64,000 bases of DNA from a virus, in IMG/VR virus record IMGVR_UViG_3300044730_000647, positions 1 to 64,000 of that record. One strand, given 5' to 3'. Under the pieces are notes generated by a model that was not told the origin of the DNA, made no database searches, and saw only the letters and a list, made by a program, of their open reading frames with translations. Of this stretch, positions 36,099 to 45,488 are shown one piece after another (the first letter of the stretch is position 1; every line of letters starts with the position of its first letter). The position numbers and the translations under genes were made by a program.

Positions 36099-36385
36099 CT
36101 CATAAAAATATTAAAAGGTTTCAGATAAGAGTTGAGTTTTTAGATGATTCTGACATGATCAGAATTAAAAAACAATATGAAGATTTGCTTGTAAGCCAAA
36201 TGAAAGATTCTGGATACGCCAGGGTACTTGACATAGACCCAGCTTTTTCGGTAGAATTTGACGGACAGACATGGAAGTTCTTAATGACTCTCCATGGAGT
36301 TTATGTAGGAAAGAAGAAGGCATGGCAATTAGAGGGTATGACACAAGGAAAGTTGATACAACGGAATATTCCCATGCCCACATAA
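36095..36385 (+). CDS. Small protein between helicase and primase
   Basis: 96 residues from GTG 36095, overlapping the helicase stop by 4 nt. FQIRVEFLDDSDMIRIKKQYEDLLVSQMKDSG and QTWKFLMTLHGVYVGKKKAWQLEGM give an alpha/beta protein that I do not recognise. It overlaps the primase start by 64 nt, an unusually long overlap here. Confidence 0.6.
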   Translation: MTHKNIKRFQIRVEFLDDSDMIRIKKQYEDLLVSQMKDSGYARVLDIDPAFSVEFDGQTWKFLMTLHGVYVGKKKAWQLEGMTQGKLIQRNIPMPT

Positions 36386-37311
36386 GGTCAATAGTACAAA
36401 GCCTAGGAATAGATATGGTTGGAGAAACATCCAACGACTTTTTGGCATACTGTCCATTTCATTCAAACAGACACACATCAAGCTTTAGCATAAGTAAAAC
36501 AAAAGGTGCCTACATATGTTTTAATCCATCCTGTGGCGAAGCTGGAACATTAAGCGATCTAGTAAAAAAGATTTTAAACAAAAATGAATTTCAGTCTTTA
36601 AGGTATATTGAATCAAAGCAGTCAGAGTCTCTAGAAAACTTTGATGAATCATTAAAGGATATCTTAGAGGATAAGCCAGACTTTATTGAATTCCCAGCAG
36701 AAAAATTGATTAACTTACATAATGGATTAATCAATAGCGACAAGGCTCAGGAATACTTAAAGTCTCGTGGTATTGATTTAGATTCAATTAAACATTTTTC
36801 ATTAGGATATTCAGACAATATGGACATGATAACTGTTCCAGTTCATAGCCCAGACGGTATAGCAGTAGGTGTTGTTGGTAGATCTATTTCTGATAAGAGA
36901 TTTAAGAATAGCAAAGACCTTCCAAGAAGCAAAACTATGTTTAATATTCACCGTGCTAAAAAAATTGGAGATAGGGTTATTGTTGTAGAGTCTAGCTTTG
37001 ATGCAATTCGTGTTCACCAAGCTGGATTTCCAAATGTGGTAGCAACTCTTGGTGGACACATATCAGGGCAAAACCTTAGTCTATTAAATAGATACTTTAA
37101 TACAGTTATAATTATGACGGATGCTGATAAGGCAGGAAGAGATTTAGGCTCAACGATTGCATATAAACTAAATAATAAAAACATCTTGTGGGCATCGCAT
37201 TCTTATGGTAGAATATATCCAGAGGGTGTAAAAGATGCAGGTGATATGTCTGATGAAGATATTAAATCTTGTATAACAAATGCCATATCTAATTTCGAAT
37301 ACAGAACTTAA
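36322..37311 (+). CDS. dnaG: DNA primase (DnaG-like, CHC2 zinc finger and Toprim)
   Basis: I start at ATG 36322 because AGGAAAG (36307-36313) lies 8 nt before it. The 329-residue product has the zinc-binding Cys44, His47, Cys66 and Cys71 (CPFH...CFNPSC) and a Toprim domain with Glu223 (VVESSFDAI) and Asp267/Asp269 (TDADKAGRD). It lacks the large C-terminal helicase-binding domain of bacterial DnaG, as usual in phages. It would make RNA primers for the DnaE polymerase. Confidence 0.9.
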   Translation: MAIRGYDTRKVDTTEYSHAHIRSIVQSLGIDMVGETSNDFLAYCPFHSNRHTSSFSISKTKGAYICFNPSCGEAGTLSDLVKKILNKNEFQSLRYIESKQSESLENFDESLKDILEDKPDFIEFPAEKLINLHNGLINSDKAQEYLKSRGIDLDSIKHFSLGYSDNMDMITVPVHSPDGIAVGVVGRSISDKRFKNSKDLPRSKTMFNIHRAKKIGDRVIVVESSFDAIRVHQAGFPNVVATLGGHISGQNLSLLNRYFNTVIIMTDADKAGRDLGSTIAYKLNNKNILWASHSYGRIYPEGVKDAGDMSDEDIKSCITNAISNFEYRT

Positions 37312-37363
37312 AAAATACGTGGTTACAAACGGATATATACCGTTACATACATAAGGAGAAAAA

Positions 37364-38038
37364 ATGGGAATAGTAAAAGGTTTGTCAGGAATGACAAAGG
37401 CAATGGACAAGGTTACATACACTAGTTCAGAAGATAGCAAGGCAAAGTGGTTAAAGATTGAAGATGGTGAAGCAGTAAAGATTCGCTTCTTGCAAGAGCT
37501 TGATCCAGATTCACCACACTATAATGAAAAAATGGGTTGCGGATTTTTTGCAATTGAACACACAAATCCTAAAGATTATCGCCGTAAGGCATTAGATACA
37601 ATGGAAGATGAAGGCCGTGACTGGGCTCAAGAGCAGCACCGCAAGGATCCAAAGGCTGGTTGGGGCGCAAGAAAGCGTCTTTACATTAATGTTCTAGTCG
37701 ATGATGGAAAGACTGAGCCATATGTAGCAATTCTTTCTCAAGGAGTAAGCGGTAAAACAATTACACCAACACTGATTGAATATGCAAATGAAATGGGAAG
37801 CATCACAAATCTAATGTGGCGTGTAAAGCGTAGTGGTCTTAAGACAGACACAAGCTACACAATTATACCGTTGGCTAAAGATGAAAAGCCATTCGACTTT
37901 TCCGCTGTCGAGCTGTTTGATTTAGAAAAAACAGCAGTGCGTAGCGTTCCATACGCAGAGCAGGAAGCATTCTATACTGGTGAGTCATCTCCAGAAGAAC
38001 GAGAGTCATCTTCAACAAGCAGCAGCGTAGACTGGTAA
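37364..38038 (+). CDS. gp32-like single-strand DNA-binding protein
   Basis: 224 residues with AAGGAGA upstream. The core (WLKIEDGEAVKIRFLQELDPDS, GARKRLYINVLVDDG, NLMWRVKRSG, YTIIPL) is an OB-type fold, and the C-terminus is acidic and Ser-rich ending in VDW, like the tails that recruit partners in T4 gp32-type proteins. Arg codons are mostly CGT/CGC, indicating high expression. A small inverted repeat (AACGG/CCGTT, 37328-37344) lies before it. Confidence 0.75.
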   Translation: MGIVKGLSGMTKAMDKVTYTSSEDSKAKWLKIEDGEAVKIRFLQELDPDSPHYNEKMGCGFFAIEHTNPKDYRRKALDTMEDEGRDWAQEQHRKDPKAGWGARKRLYINVLVDDGKTEPYVAILSQGVSGKTITPTLIEYANEMGSITNLMWRVKRSGLKTDTSYTIIPLAKDEKPFDFSAVELFDLEKTAVRSVPYAEQEAFYTGESSPEERESSSTSSSVDW

Positions 38039-38063
38039 GAGAGAGTATAGGCGGAGAATTAAG

Positions 38064-41000
38064 TTGAACTTCACACATTTGCATGTGCATTCTTTCTATT
38101 CATTAATGGATGGGCTTAATTCTCCTGCCGAACTTGTAAAAGCTGCAAAAGAAGCTGGTCAGACTTCTCTGGCTATTACTGACCACGGAACACTATCTTC
38201 ACACCGTGAAATGCAAATTGCATGTAAAGAGCAAGGGATCAAGCCAATTCTTGGAGTGGAAGCATACATTTCTCCAACAGATAGATTTGATAGATCTTCA
38301 AAGACAGATAAATCAATTCAGGCCTATAACCATATTATTCTTTTAGCTAAGAATAAAAAGGGTCTAGAGAATATCAACACCCTTCAGGAGCTTGCATGGA
38401 CAGAAGGCTTTTATCATAAGCCACGTATTGATAGAGAGGTATTGAAAGAGTATGCAGAAGGTATTATTGTATTGTCTGGATGCCTTAACGGGCTTATTAG
38501 TAAGGCTATTGAACGCCAGGAATTCTCAGAAGCAAAACTTGTACTTCAAGACTTTAAGAAAACTTTTGGTGAAGACTTTTACGTTGAGGTGCAGTCTCAT
38601 AACCCGACAGAAATCAACTCAAAGCTTTTGGAGCTGGCTGATCAACTCAAGATAAAAGCGGTGGCAACAGGAGATGCTCACTTTGCTAAAGAAGAAGATA
38701 GAGTATTAGAAGAAGCAATGCTTATTCTATCAACATCTCCTAAGTCGGATAAAGATGCAGACTTTGAAATGTCTAGACAAATGCCAGACATGATGGATAG
38801 ATTTAATTACTTATACCCAGACCGTAGAATATCATTTCAAGATTATAATCTATTTATTCAAAGCAGGTCTGAAATTGAGGCGGACTTTAATAAGGCAGGA
38901 ATTACTCGTACAGATATATATGATAATACAATGGAAATTGCTAATAAGATTGGCGAGTATGACTTCTATGAGGGTCTAGATCTGCTGCCTATCCCAAAGA
39001 CCAATGCTGATAAGAAACTGGCTGATATGGCCTTAGAAGGCCTTAAAAGACTATCTCTGGACAAAGATCAGGTCTACTTGGATAGAATTGCAGAAGAGTT
39101 ATCTATAATTAAAGATAAGGCGTTTGCTTCATATTTCCTAGTTGTAGCAGATATGATTACATGGGCTAAGTCAAATAATATTATGGTTGGTCCAGGTCGT
39201 GGTTCTGCAGCTGGCTCTTTGGTCTGCTACGCTCTGGGCATTACAGATGTAGATCCAATTAAATATGATTTACTTTTCTTTAGATTTATTAATCCAGAAC
39301 GTAATGACTTTCCAGATATAGATACAGACTTTGAGGATCGCCGCCGTAAAGAAGTAAAAGATTATTTAAAGAAGAAGTTTAAGCACGTTGCATCTATTTC
39401 TACATTCACTTATTTTAAAGATAAGGGTGTAATTCGAGATGCTGCAAGAGTGTTTATGGTTCCTCTTTCAGATGTTAATCGTGCAATGAAGTCTATCGAT
39501 ACATTTGAGGACTTTATGGATTCTCCAAATACAAAAGAGTTTAGAGCAAAATATCCAGAAGTAACTTGGCTTGCGGAAAGACTTCGTGGAAAGATTCGAA
39601 GTGTTGGAGTCCATGCTGCAGGTGTAGTTGTTGCAAAAGATGATTTGAGAAAGTATGCTCCAATAGAGTCCAGAGCTGATGCAAATGATGATGTTTCTGG
39701 AAGAATTCCAGTCGTGGCATACGATATGGATACGGTTGCAGATATAGGTCTTATTAAGCTAGATGCCCTAGGTCTTAAGACTTTATCTGTGATCTCAGAT
39801 ACATTGAAATCAGTTAAGGATAGACACGGTAAAGAAATCAATCTATACTCCATACCGCTTGATGACCAAAAAGTTTACAAGATGTTTAACGATGGTTATA
39901 CAAAAGGTGTGTTCCAAGCAGAAGCAACACCGTACACAAACCTGCTAATTAAAATGCAGGTAGATAAGTTCGAAGACCTTGCAGCGTCTAACGCTTTGGT
40001 TAGACCAGGTGCAATGAATACTGTAGGTGCTTCATACATTAAGCGTAAACATGGAAATGAAGCGGTTAATTATATCCATCCAATTATGAAGCCATTTACA
40101 GAAAATACATACGGAGTTATTATTTATCAGGAGCAGGTTATGCAAGCATGCGTACACCTTGGCGGAATGACTTGGTCGGAAGCAGACAAGGTTAGAAAGG
40201 TTATTGGTAAGAAGCAAGATGCAAAGGAACTCGGTCCATTCAAAGATAAATTTATTCAGGGTGCTAAAAAGCATATCAGCGCCGATGAAGCAGAAAGTCT
40301 CTGGAAAACATTCGAAGCTCACGCTGGATACTCATTCAATCGTAGTCACGCTGTCGCTTATTCTATGCTTTCTTATTATACCGCTTGGCTTAAGTGCTAT
40401 TATCCTTTGGAATTTTTATTCTCGATCCTTAAAAATGAAGGAGACAAAGACGCAAGAACAGGTTATTTGATCGAAGCCAAGAGGCTTGGAATTAAAGTTA
40501 AGCTTCCACATGTAAATGAATCAGATGTAAATTTCTCATTACAAAAGGATTCAATTAGATTTGGTTTAGCTGAAGTTAAATTTATTTCAGACAGCATTGC
40601 AAATAAAATTATTGAAAAGAGACCATATGAAAACTATAAAGATTTTGTTGACAAAGCATCCAAAAAGGGTAGCGGCATTAATTCTAGGGCCATTAATTCT
40701 CTCAATGCTATTGGGGGTGCTGCTTTTGATGATAATCCTAGAAGCGGTAAAGAAGGAGAGTCTTATTACGAATTTTTAGGAATACCTTCGTTTAATCTTT
40801 CTAACTTAGAGCCAAGGGTCAAAGCACAGGCTAGACCTATTGATGAGTTTGAAGAGCTAGGATCGTTTGTTATGTTTGGTATGGCTAAAAGCATAAAGCG
40901 TGGGAATGGTTGGTCACGAATAGAACTTGTTGATGAAAGTGGATCAGTTGGATTGTTCGATATTGAGCAGACAAAAATAGAAACAAACAAAATGTATTTT

Positions 41001-41333
41001 GTTTTAGTCGGAGACAATAGAATATCTAGGTATATAGATGTAGACTCTATCACTAAAGATTCAGACGATGCATTTGTAAAGTACTTGTATGCAAAGTCAT
41101 ACCCTATTGACGAAAACCAAAGGTTTGTGATAAGCTATACTCCATATAAAACAAAAGCTGGCAAGACCATGGCACACCTTGTAATGTCAGATAAAGATAA
41201 AAATTTAAATAGAGCAATTGTATTTTCAAGTATGTATCCGATTTCGTTGGCAAAAATGCGAGAGGGAATGATATGCGAGCCAGTTCTAAAAACTTTAGAA
41301 GATGGAACACTTATGGTTAAGGAAGTAAAATGA
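38064..41333 (+). CDS. dnaE: DNA polymerase III alpha subunit (DnaE)
   Basis: 1089 residues from TTG 38064. The PHP domain opens with FTHLHVHSFYSLMDG and LAITDHGTL and keeps its metal-binding histidines (ATGDAHF). The polymerase core has VGPGRGSAAGSLVCY and the catalytic Asp418, Asp420 and Asp422 (PDIDTDF); GVHAAGVVVA and the helix-hairpin-helix-like RAINSLNAIGGAAFDD follow. It ends near 1089 with an OB domain. This replaces the family A polymerase found in many siphophages. PHP residues look intact, so 3'-5' proofreading is possible. Confidence 0.95.
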   Translation: MNFTHLHVHSFYSLMDGLNSPAELVKAAKEAGQTSLAITDHGTLSSHREMQIACKEQGIKPILGVEAYISPTDRFDRSSKTDKSIQAYNHIILLAKNKKGLENINTLQELAWTEGFYHKPRIDREVLKEYAEGIIVLSGCLNGLISKAIERQEFSEAKLVLQDFKKTFGEDFYVEVQSHNPTEINSKLLELADQLKIKAVATGDAHFAKEEDRVLEEAMLILSTSPKSDKDADFEMSRQMPDMMDRFNYLYPDRRISFQDYNLFIQSRSEIEADFNKAGITRTDIYDNTMEIANKIGEYDFYEGLDLLPIPKTNADKKLADMALEGLKRLSLDKDQVYLDRIAEELSIIKDKAFASYFLVVADMITWAKSNNIMVGPGRGSAAGSLVCYALGITDVDPIKYDLLFFRFINPERNDFPDIDTDFEDRRRKEVKDYLKKKFKHVASISTFTYFKDKGVIRDAARVFMVPLSDVNRAMKSIDTFEDFMDSPNTKEFRAKYPEVTWLAERLRGKIRSVGVHAAGVVVAKDDLRKYAPIESRADANDDVSGRIPVVAYDMDTVADIGLIKLDALGLKTLSVISDTLKSVKDRHGKEINLYSIPLDDQKVYKMFNDGYTKGVFQAEATPYTNLLIKMQVDKFEDLAASNALVRPGAMNTVGASYIKRKHGNEAVNYIHPIMKPFTENTYGVIIYQEQVMQACVHLGGMTWSEADKVRKVIGKKQDAKELGPFKDKFIQGAKKHISADEAESLWKTFEAHAGYSFNRSHAVAYSMLSYYTAWLKCYYPLEFLFSILKNEGDKDARTGYLIEAKRLGIKVKLPHVNESDVNFSLQKDSIRFGLAEVKFISDSIANKIIEKRPYENYKDFVDKASKKGSGINSRAINSLNAIGGAAFDDNPRSGKEGESYYEFLGIPSFNLSNLEPRVKAQARPIDEFEELGSFVMFGMAKSIKRGNGWSRIELVDESGSVGLFDIEQTKIETNKMYFVLVGDNRISRYIDVDSITKDSDDAFVKYLYAKSYPIDENQRFVISYTPYKTKAGKTMAHLVMSDKDKNLNRAIVFSSMYPISLAKMREGMICEPVLKTLEDGTLMVKEVK

Positions 41334-41554
41334 CATACAATGCAGAAGATGTATTTAAGACAATGAATGCCTCTAGAGTTTTAGTAGCTATATTAAGCAA
41401 GATGGGTTCTGTTGAGGTATCAACTGAAGATTTTATGAAGAGTACTAATGATGACATGCAGCTTTCAGTTACATACAATGATCAGTCACTATCTTTTGAG
41501 TTTAAGCTAGAGCCACTAGGATTTAAATCTGATTATGAATTGGCTAACGATTAA
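41330..41554 (+). CDS. Small protein between polymerase and recombinase
   Basis: 74 residues, 4-nt overlap with dnaE (ATGA). It has a helix (AEDVFKTMNASRVLVAILSKMG) and two strands (MQLSVTYNDQSLSFEFKLEPLG). No family recognised. Its coupling to the polymerase suggests a replisome accessory. Confidence 0.6.
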   Translation: MTYNAEDVFKTMNASRVLVAILSKMGSVEVSTEDFMKSTNDDMQLSVTYNDQSLSFEFKLEPLGFKSDYELAND

Positions 41555-41558
41555 TTAA

Positions 41559-42563
41559 ATGGACATTAACCTAGATGATATTCTGGCAAAGCTGGACCCT
41601 AAAACTAGAGCAAGGGTTCAGTCTGCAGTCGATATTCAAATCGAAAAGCAGCCAACGCCAAGCATAGGTTTAAACTTTGCCTTGAATGGCGGATTTGCTT
41701 ATGGACGACAGATATTGGTTTGGGGAAATAAGTCAGCAGGAAAATCTTCATTTTGTTTGCAAATGATAGCACTTGCACAAAAAGAAGGAAAGACTTGTGC
41801 TTGGATTGATGCTGAGCATTCTTATGATCCAGAGTGGGCAGAAAAACTAGGAGTTAATTCAAAAGAACTAATTTATTCTCCAGCTAAAACTGTTAATGAC
41901 ATGGTAGATGTTGCAACAAAGCTTATGGAGGCAGGAGTTGATTTAATAGTAGTTGATTCTATTTCAGCATTGCTACCAGCAATCTACTTTGAAAAAGATG
42001 GAAATGAAATGAAAGATTTGCAAGACACTAAGCAAATCGGCGCAGAAGCAAAGGATATGACTCACGCAGTCAAGATGTTAAATTATGCAAACAAAAACAC
42101 ACTACTTGTTCTCATCTCGCAACAGCGAAATCAATTTGGATCTATGCATGCTAGTCACATCCCAACAGGTGGCATGGCAGTCAAGTTCTTTTCTTCCACG
42201 GTCATCAAGCTATGGTCTTCAGAAGCTGAGGCTAATGCTATTAAAGCTGGTATTAAAGTTGGCGACAAAATTATTGAACAAAGAGTTGGGCGACCAGTTA
42301 ATTGGATTGTTGATTACAACAAAGTTGGCCCCCCAAATTTATCAGGACAGTATGACTTTTACTACCAAGGGCAAGCTCTTGGTATAGATTATGTTGGAGA
42401 GACATTAGATGTTGCAGAAATGTGTGGCATTATTGAAAAGGGTGGCGCATGGTATACAGTAAATGGAGAACGTTTTCAAGGACGTGCAAAGGCTGTAGCG
42501 TATTTAAAGGAAAATCCAGATGTTGTAGACAGCTTAATAGGAGAAATAAATGCCAAGCATTAA
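41559..42563 (+). CDS. recA: RecA/UvsX-type recombinase
   Basis: 334 residues. Walker A is GNKSAGKS (56-63), and CAWIDAEHSYDPEWAEKLGVN, LIVVDSISALLP, LVLISQQRNQFG and HIPTGGMAVKF are the RecA blocks in order. It would coat single-stranded DNA for strand exchange, repair and replication restart with the gp32-like protein, the SSB, the Cas4-like nuclease and the RuvC-like resolvase around it. Overlaps the next gene by 14 nt. Confidence 0.93.
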   Translation: MDINLDDILAKLDPKTRARVQSAVDIQIEKQPTPSIGLNFALNGGFAYGRQILVWGNKSAGKSSFCLQMIALAQKEGKTCAWIDAEHSYDPEWAEKLGVNSKELIYSPAKTVNDMVDVATKLMEAGVDLIVVDSISALLPAIYFEKDGNEMKDLQDTKQIGAEAKDMTHAVKMLNYANKNTLLVLISQQRNQFGSMHASHIPTGGMAVKFFSSTVIKLWSSEAEANAIKAGIKVGDKIIEQRVGRPVNWIVDYNKVGPPNLSGQYDFYYQGQALGIDYVGETLDVAEMCGIIEKGGAWYTVNGERFQGRAKAVAYLKENPDVVDSLIGEINAKH

Positions 42564-42741
42564 TGAGTTTTTTGGTTCAAAGACTGAAGAGCCTGTAGAT
42601 AGCAGAGTTGAAAAGATAGAGCAACAAAGACCATGCAGTAAATGTGAATTGTATGCTCCATATTATAACTTTAACCAGGCTACTTTAGAGATGTACTGGA
42701 AATGCCCATCTGGTCATGAGACAAAGCACAAGCTTAACTGA
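42550..42741 (+). CDS. Zinc-finger microprotein
   Basis: 63 residues. RPCSKCELYAPYYNF and YWKCPSGHETKHK give Cys-x2-Cys ... Cys ... His. It overlaps recA and touches the next start. Function unknown. Confidence 0.65.
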   Translation: MPSINEFFGSKTEEPVDSRVEKIEQQRPCSKCELYAPYYNFNQATLEMYWKCPSGHETKHKLN

Positions 42742-43049
42742 TGTCAGAAAGAGCAGAAGTAAAAAGAGATGGCGCCAAGGCACAAAAGAATAGTGGCCGT
42801 GGAGAATATCAAAAAGGTGATGCTAAGTGGAAAAATTTTGTAGTAGACTACAAAGAATCCAAAGCTTCATTTAATTTAAATAAAGATGTATGGGCTAAAA
42901 TCTGTACGGATACTTTTAAGGTTAGCAGGGACATGCATCCAGCCCTTAAAATTATTATTGGTGGGGATTCCAAGGTCCGTCTTGGAATCATAGAGTGGTC
43001 AGTACTAGAAGAGCTGATCACATTTTGGGAGGAAAATAAAAATGGCTAA
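42741..43049 (+). CDS. Conserved recombination-module protein, unknown
   Basis: 102 residues: a basic N-terminus (KRDGAKAQKNSGRGEYQKGDAKW), then FVVDYKESKASFNLNKDVWAKICTDTFKV and VRLGIIEWSVLEELI. I recognise the type as a phage protein that often stands among recombination genes, but no function is known. It overlaps the SSB gene by 8 nt. Confidence 0.65.
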   Translation: MSERAEVKRDGAKAQKNSGRGEYQKGDAKWKNFVVDYKESKASFNLNKDVWAKICTDTFKVSRDMHPALKIIIGGDSKVRLGIIEWSVLEELITFWEENKNG

Positions 43050-43434
43050 TCCGATTATTACAATCGTTGGACGAGTTGGTAGTGAACCAGAGTCTGTTGG
43101 GTCAAATGGCCTTAGATTCAGAGTTGCAACCAATGATCGTGTCAAGAATGATTCTACTGGTGAATGGGAAGACAAGAATACTTCATGGTGGACAGTCAAG
43201 GCTTGGCGCACACTTGCAGATCAATCAAAGTCTGTGATTAAAAAGGGCATGGAAGTTATTATCGTTGGAAAGATTTATGAAGAAAACTGGACAGATAAGG
43301 ATGGCGTTAAGAGAAGCTCATATGAAATTAACGCAGACTCAATCTCAGTAACAGCATACACGTTGTCTAAGGACAAGTCTCCAAGTAATAACGACTTTCC
43401 TTCATATAAGACATATGCTGAGGTTCCATTCTAA
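43042..43434 (+). CDS. ssb: Single-strand DNA-binding protein (bacterial SSB type)
   Basis: 130 residues with an OB fold: ITIVGRVGSEPES, LRFRVATNDR, TSWWTVKAWRTLADQSKSVIKKGMEVIIVGKIYEENW. The C-terminus YAEVPF resembles a shortened form of the acidic-Ile-Pro-Phe tail by which SSBs recruit partners. The phage thus seems to have two single-strand binders, this and the gp32-like one. Confidence 0.9.
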   Translation: MANPIITIVGRVGSEPESVGSNGLRFRVATNDRVKNDSTGEWEDKNTSWWTVKAWRTLADQSKSVIKKGMEVIIVGKIYEENWTDKDGVKRSSYEINADSISVTAYTLSKDKSPSNNDFPSYKTYAEVPF

Positions 43435-43538
43435 TGCTATACTTTGTTTATGGAACCCTGTTTGGCTTTGTTGTTGGATATGGAGTCGGTCTATTAATGG
43501 ATAAGTGGGATAAAAAGATTAAAAATGACAGAGGATAA
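43434..43538 (+). CDS. 34-residue membrane microprotein
   Basis: The frame begins in the SSB stop codon (TAATG) and overlaps the next gene by 14 nt. Residues 2-21 (LYFVYGTLFGFVVGYGVGLL) form one transmembrane helix followed by a basic tail (DKWDKKIKNDRG). Packing and the clean membrane segment argue that it is real. Function unknown. Confidence 0.6.
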   Translation: MLYFVYGTLFGFVVGYGVGLLMDKWDKKIKNDRG

Positions 43539-43863
43539 GAATACATTAGAGTTAATTAATTCTATAACAGAGTTCAATGATCTACATGAGTATATGAACG
43601 ATGCTCAATTAGACAGAGCACTAGCTGTTATAGTAAAGCTTTTATTAAATCCAGATGTACCTGCTGCAAAAGCTCCTCAACTTATTATTGAGCTTCAAGC
43701 TATGTCAACTAAGTTTGCTATGATGGCATCTTACTATTCAACAATAGCAAAAGATAAAGCGGGAACAATGAACAATAATAAGAAAAATATATATTATTCA
43801 GCAAAGGAGTCCATAGACAAACTTGTAGATGCACTTAAGTATGTCGTTAGGTATAATTTGTAA
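43525..43863 (+). CDS. Helical protein, unknown
   Basis: 112 residues, almost entirely helical, including YMNDAQLDRALAVIVKLLLNPDVPAAKAPQLIIELQAMSTKFAMMASYYSTIAKD. It overlaps the Cas4-like nuclease start by one base. Proteins of this type usually accompany the nuclease in actinophages, suggesting a partner role. Confidence 0.65.
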   Translation: MTEDKNTLELINSITEFNDLHEYMNDAQLDRALAVIVKLLLNPDVPAAKAPQLIIELQAMSTKFAMMASYYSTIAKDKAGTMNNNKKNIYYSAKESIDKLVDALKYVVRYNL

Positions 43864-44651
43864 TGGGTAGAAACATAGTTAAAAATTTAAAGTTTAAAAA
43901 GCATACTGGTAAGTTCTTTGATCCAGAGCTTTTTGCATCAATGCTTGATGAGTCATATAAGAATACTAAAAGGGAAGATGGAGAAATGACTAAGAAGTCT
44001 TTTAGTCCAAGCTCTTTGGGTTATGGTCATGGAACATGCCCAAGGTATTGGTATATGGCTTTTTCTGGCGCAGTCTTTATTGACAATAATGATGCTGTTG
44101 CAGTCGCTAACATGGCTCAGGGTACCCAGGCCCACGAGAGACTTCAGAACTTAATTAAAACTATGCCTCAATGGGTTGCAGAAGAAGAAGAGATTATAAA
44201 TGAGTATCCACCAATTCGCGGCTTTATTGACCTTATTATGGAATATGATAATGAAACCGTAATTGGAGAAATTAAAACTGCAAAGCAAGAGGTCTGGGAT
44301 ACAAGGCAAGCAGAGATGAGCCCATCACCAAACCATTTGCTTCAGCTTTTAACATACATGAAACTTAAGGATGCCAAAGAAGGATTCTTTCTTTATGAGA
44401 ATAAGAATACTCAAGAGATCCTAATTATTCCAGTGTCAATGAACGACAGGAATAAAAAGATTATCGAAGATACATTCTTGTGGATGAGGGAAGTCTGGGA
44501 TAACTTTAAAGAAGGTGACCTACCAATGAAGCCAGAGGGCGCAACAAAAACAAAGATGCCTTGCACGTATTGCCCAATTAAAAAAGAGTGTTATTCAAAA
44601 GACACACCAGTTGGAACGGTACAGATAGAAAGATTTAAGGTGCCTTCGTAA
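43863..44651 (+). CDS. Cas4-like PD-(D/E)XK exonuclease
   Basis: 262 residues. The nuclease core shows His91, Asp123 (RGFIDLIM) and Glu136-x-Lys138 (GEIKTAK). Cys59 (TCPRYWY) and three C-terminal Cys (PCTYCPIKKEC) would hold an iron-sulfur cluster as in Cas4/AddB/RecB-like enzymes. No CRISPR parts are near, so this is a phage recombination or end-processing exonuclease. Confidence 0.88.
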   Translation: MGRNIVKNLKFKKHTGKFFDPELFASMLDESYKNTKREDGEMTKKSFSPSSLGYGHGTCPRYWYMAFSGAVFIDNNDAVAVANMAQGTQAHERLQNLIKTMPQWVAEEEEIINEYPPIRGFIDLIMEYDNETVIGEIKTAKQEVWDTRQAEMSPSPNHLLQLLTYMKLKDAKEGFFLYENKNTQEILIIPVSMNDRNKKIIEDTFLWMREVWDNFKEGDLPMKPEGATKTKMPCTYCPIKKECYSKDTPVGTVQIERFKVPS

Positions 44652-44944
44652 TGATATGCGCTAATTCAGATTGCACAAATGAAAAAGAGTTTACCCCAAA
44701 AACACATAATCAAAAATATTGTTCAGATGATTGCTGCAGAATAGCAACAAATAAAAAGATTATGGAGAAATACTATGAGAAAAAAGCAATTAGATCTGGG
44801 CAAAAAAGACTATGCAAGTCATGCAGCTCAAGATTGAGTAGGTATAACAGCTTAGACATATGCTCTAGATGTGAAAAAAATAACTCTGAGTCTGATAGGA
44901 GTAAAATATTAAGGATGATACGTGACTCTGGCGAAATTATCTAG
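44651..44944 (+). CDS. Cys-rich zinc-binding protein
   Basis: 97 residues with two clusters: ICANSDCTNEKEF...YCSDDCCR, and RLCKSCSSRLSRYNSLDICSRCEKN. The first looks like a MYND/TRASH-like or HNH-flanking ribbon. It overlaps the RuvC-like gene by 23 nt. It could be a nuclease accessory or regulator. Confidence 0.65.
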   Translation: MICANSDCTNEKEFTPKTHNQKYCSDDCCRIATNKKIMEKYYEKKAIRSGQKRLCKSCSSRLSRYNSLDICSRCEKNNSESDRSKILRMIRDSGEII

Positions 44945-45488
44945 GACAAAAGCAAGCAGAGTCCTTGGAATAGATGCATCAACATCATCTGTTGCCTTTT
45001 GTTTAATCGAAGGTAGCACACCAATTAAATGGGGTAAGATTAATTTAGTTGGAAATGATATATACGAAAAGATTTATAATGCTAAAAGTAGAGTTGCTAT
45101 GATGCTAGATGAGCTAAAAAGCGATTACATTGCAGTAGAAGGAGCTATACTTGTCAGATCACCAGATGCTGTGATAAAATTATCATATGTTTATGGTGTT
45201 GTCATTGCTGAGCTTATGTCTACGGGTGCTTCAGTTATTACTATATCTCCTAGCTCTTGGCAATCGTATATTGGGAACAAGAACCCTACTAAAGAAGAGA
45301 AGGCGGCAATACGTTTAGCCAATCCAGGTTACGCAGACTCGTGGTACAAAAACCAGTTACGAAATATGCGTAAGCAAAGAACGGCAGATTACTTTAATAA
45401 AAAGCATGGTTTATCGATAGAAGATTTTGATGTAGCTGATGCATTCGGCATCGCTTATTATGCTAGAGAGGTTCTCACAAATAAATGA
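44922..45488 (+). CDS. RuvC-like Holliday junction resolvase
   Basis: 188 residues from GTG 44922. RNase H-fold acidic residues are Asp18 (LGIDAST), Glu73 (AVEGAI) and Asp170/Asp173 (FDVADAFGIAY). ITISPSSWQSYIGNKNPTKEEK fits the RuvC family. It would cut branched DNA before packaging. Confidence 0.85.
   Translation: MTLAKLSRTKASRVLGIDASTSSVAFCLIEGSTPIKWGKINLVGNDIYEKIYNAKSRVAMMLDELKSDYIAVEGAILVRSPDAVIKLSYVYGVVIAELMSTGASVITISPSSWQSYIGNKNPTKEEKAAIRLANPGYADSWYKNQLRNMRKQRTADYFNKKHGLSIEDFDVADAFGIAYYAREVLTNK

Noticed and set aside
38064-42563. Inteins in dnaE, helicase or recA
   Set aside because: The genes have normal length and uninterrupted motifs; the only Hint-like sequence is in the tail protein at 30265.
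43863-44651. Cas4 as part of a CRISPR adaptation system
   Set aside because: No cas1, cas2 or array nearby; Cas4-like exonucleases are common phage recombination enzymes.
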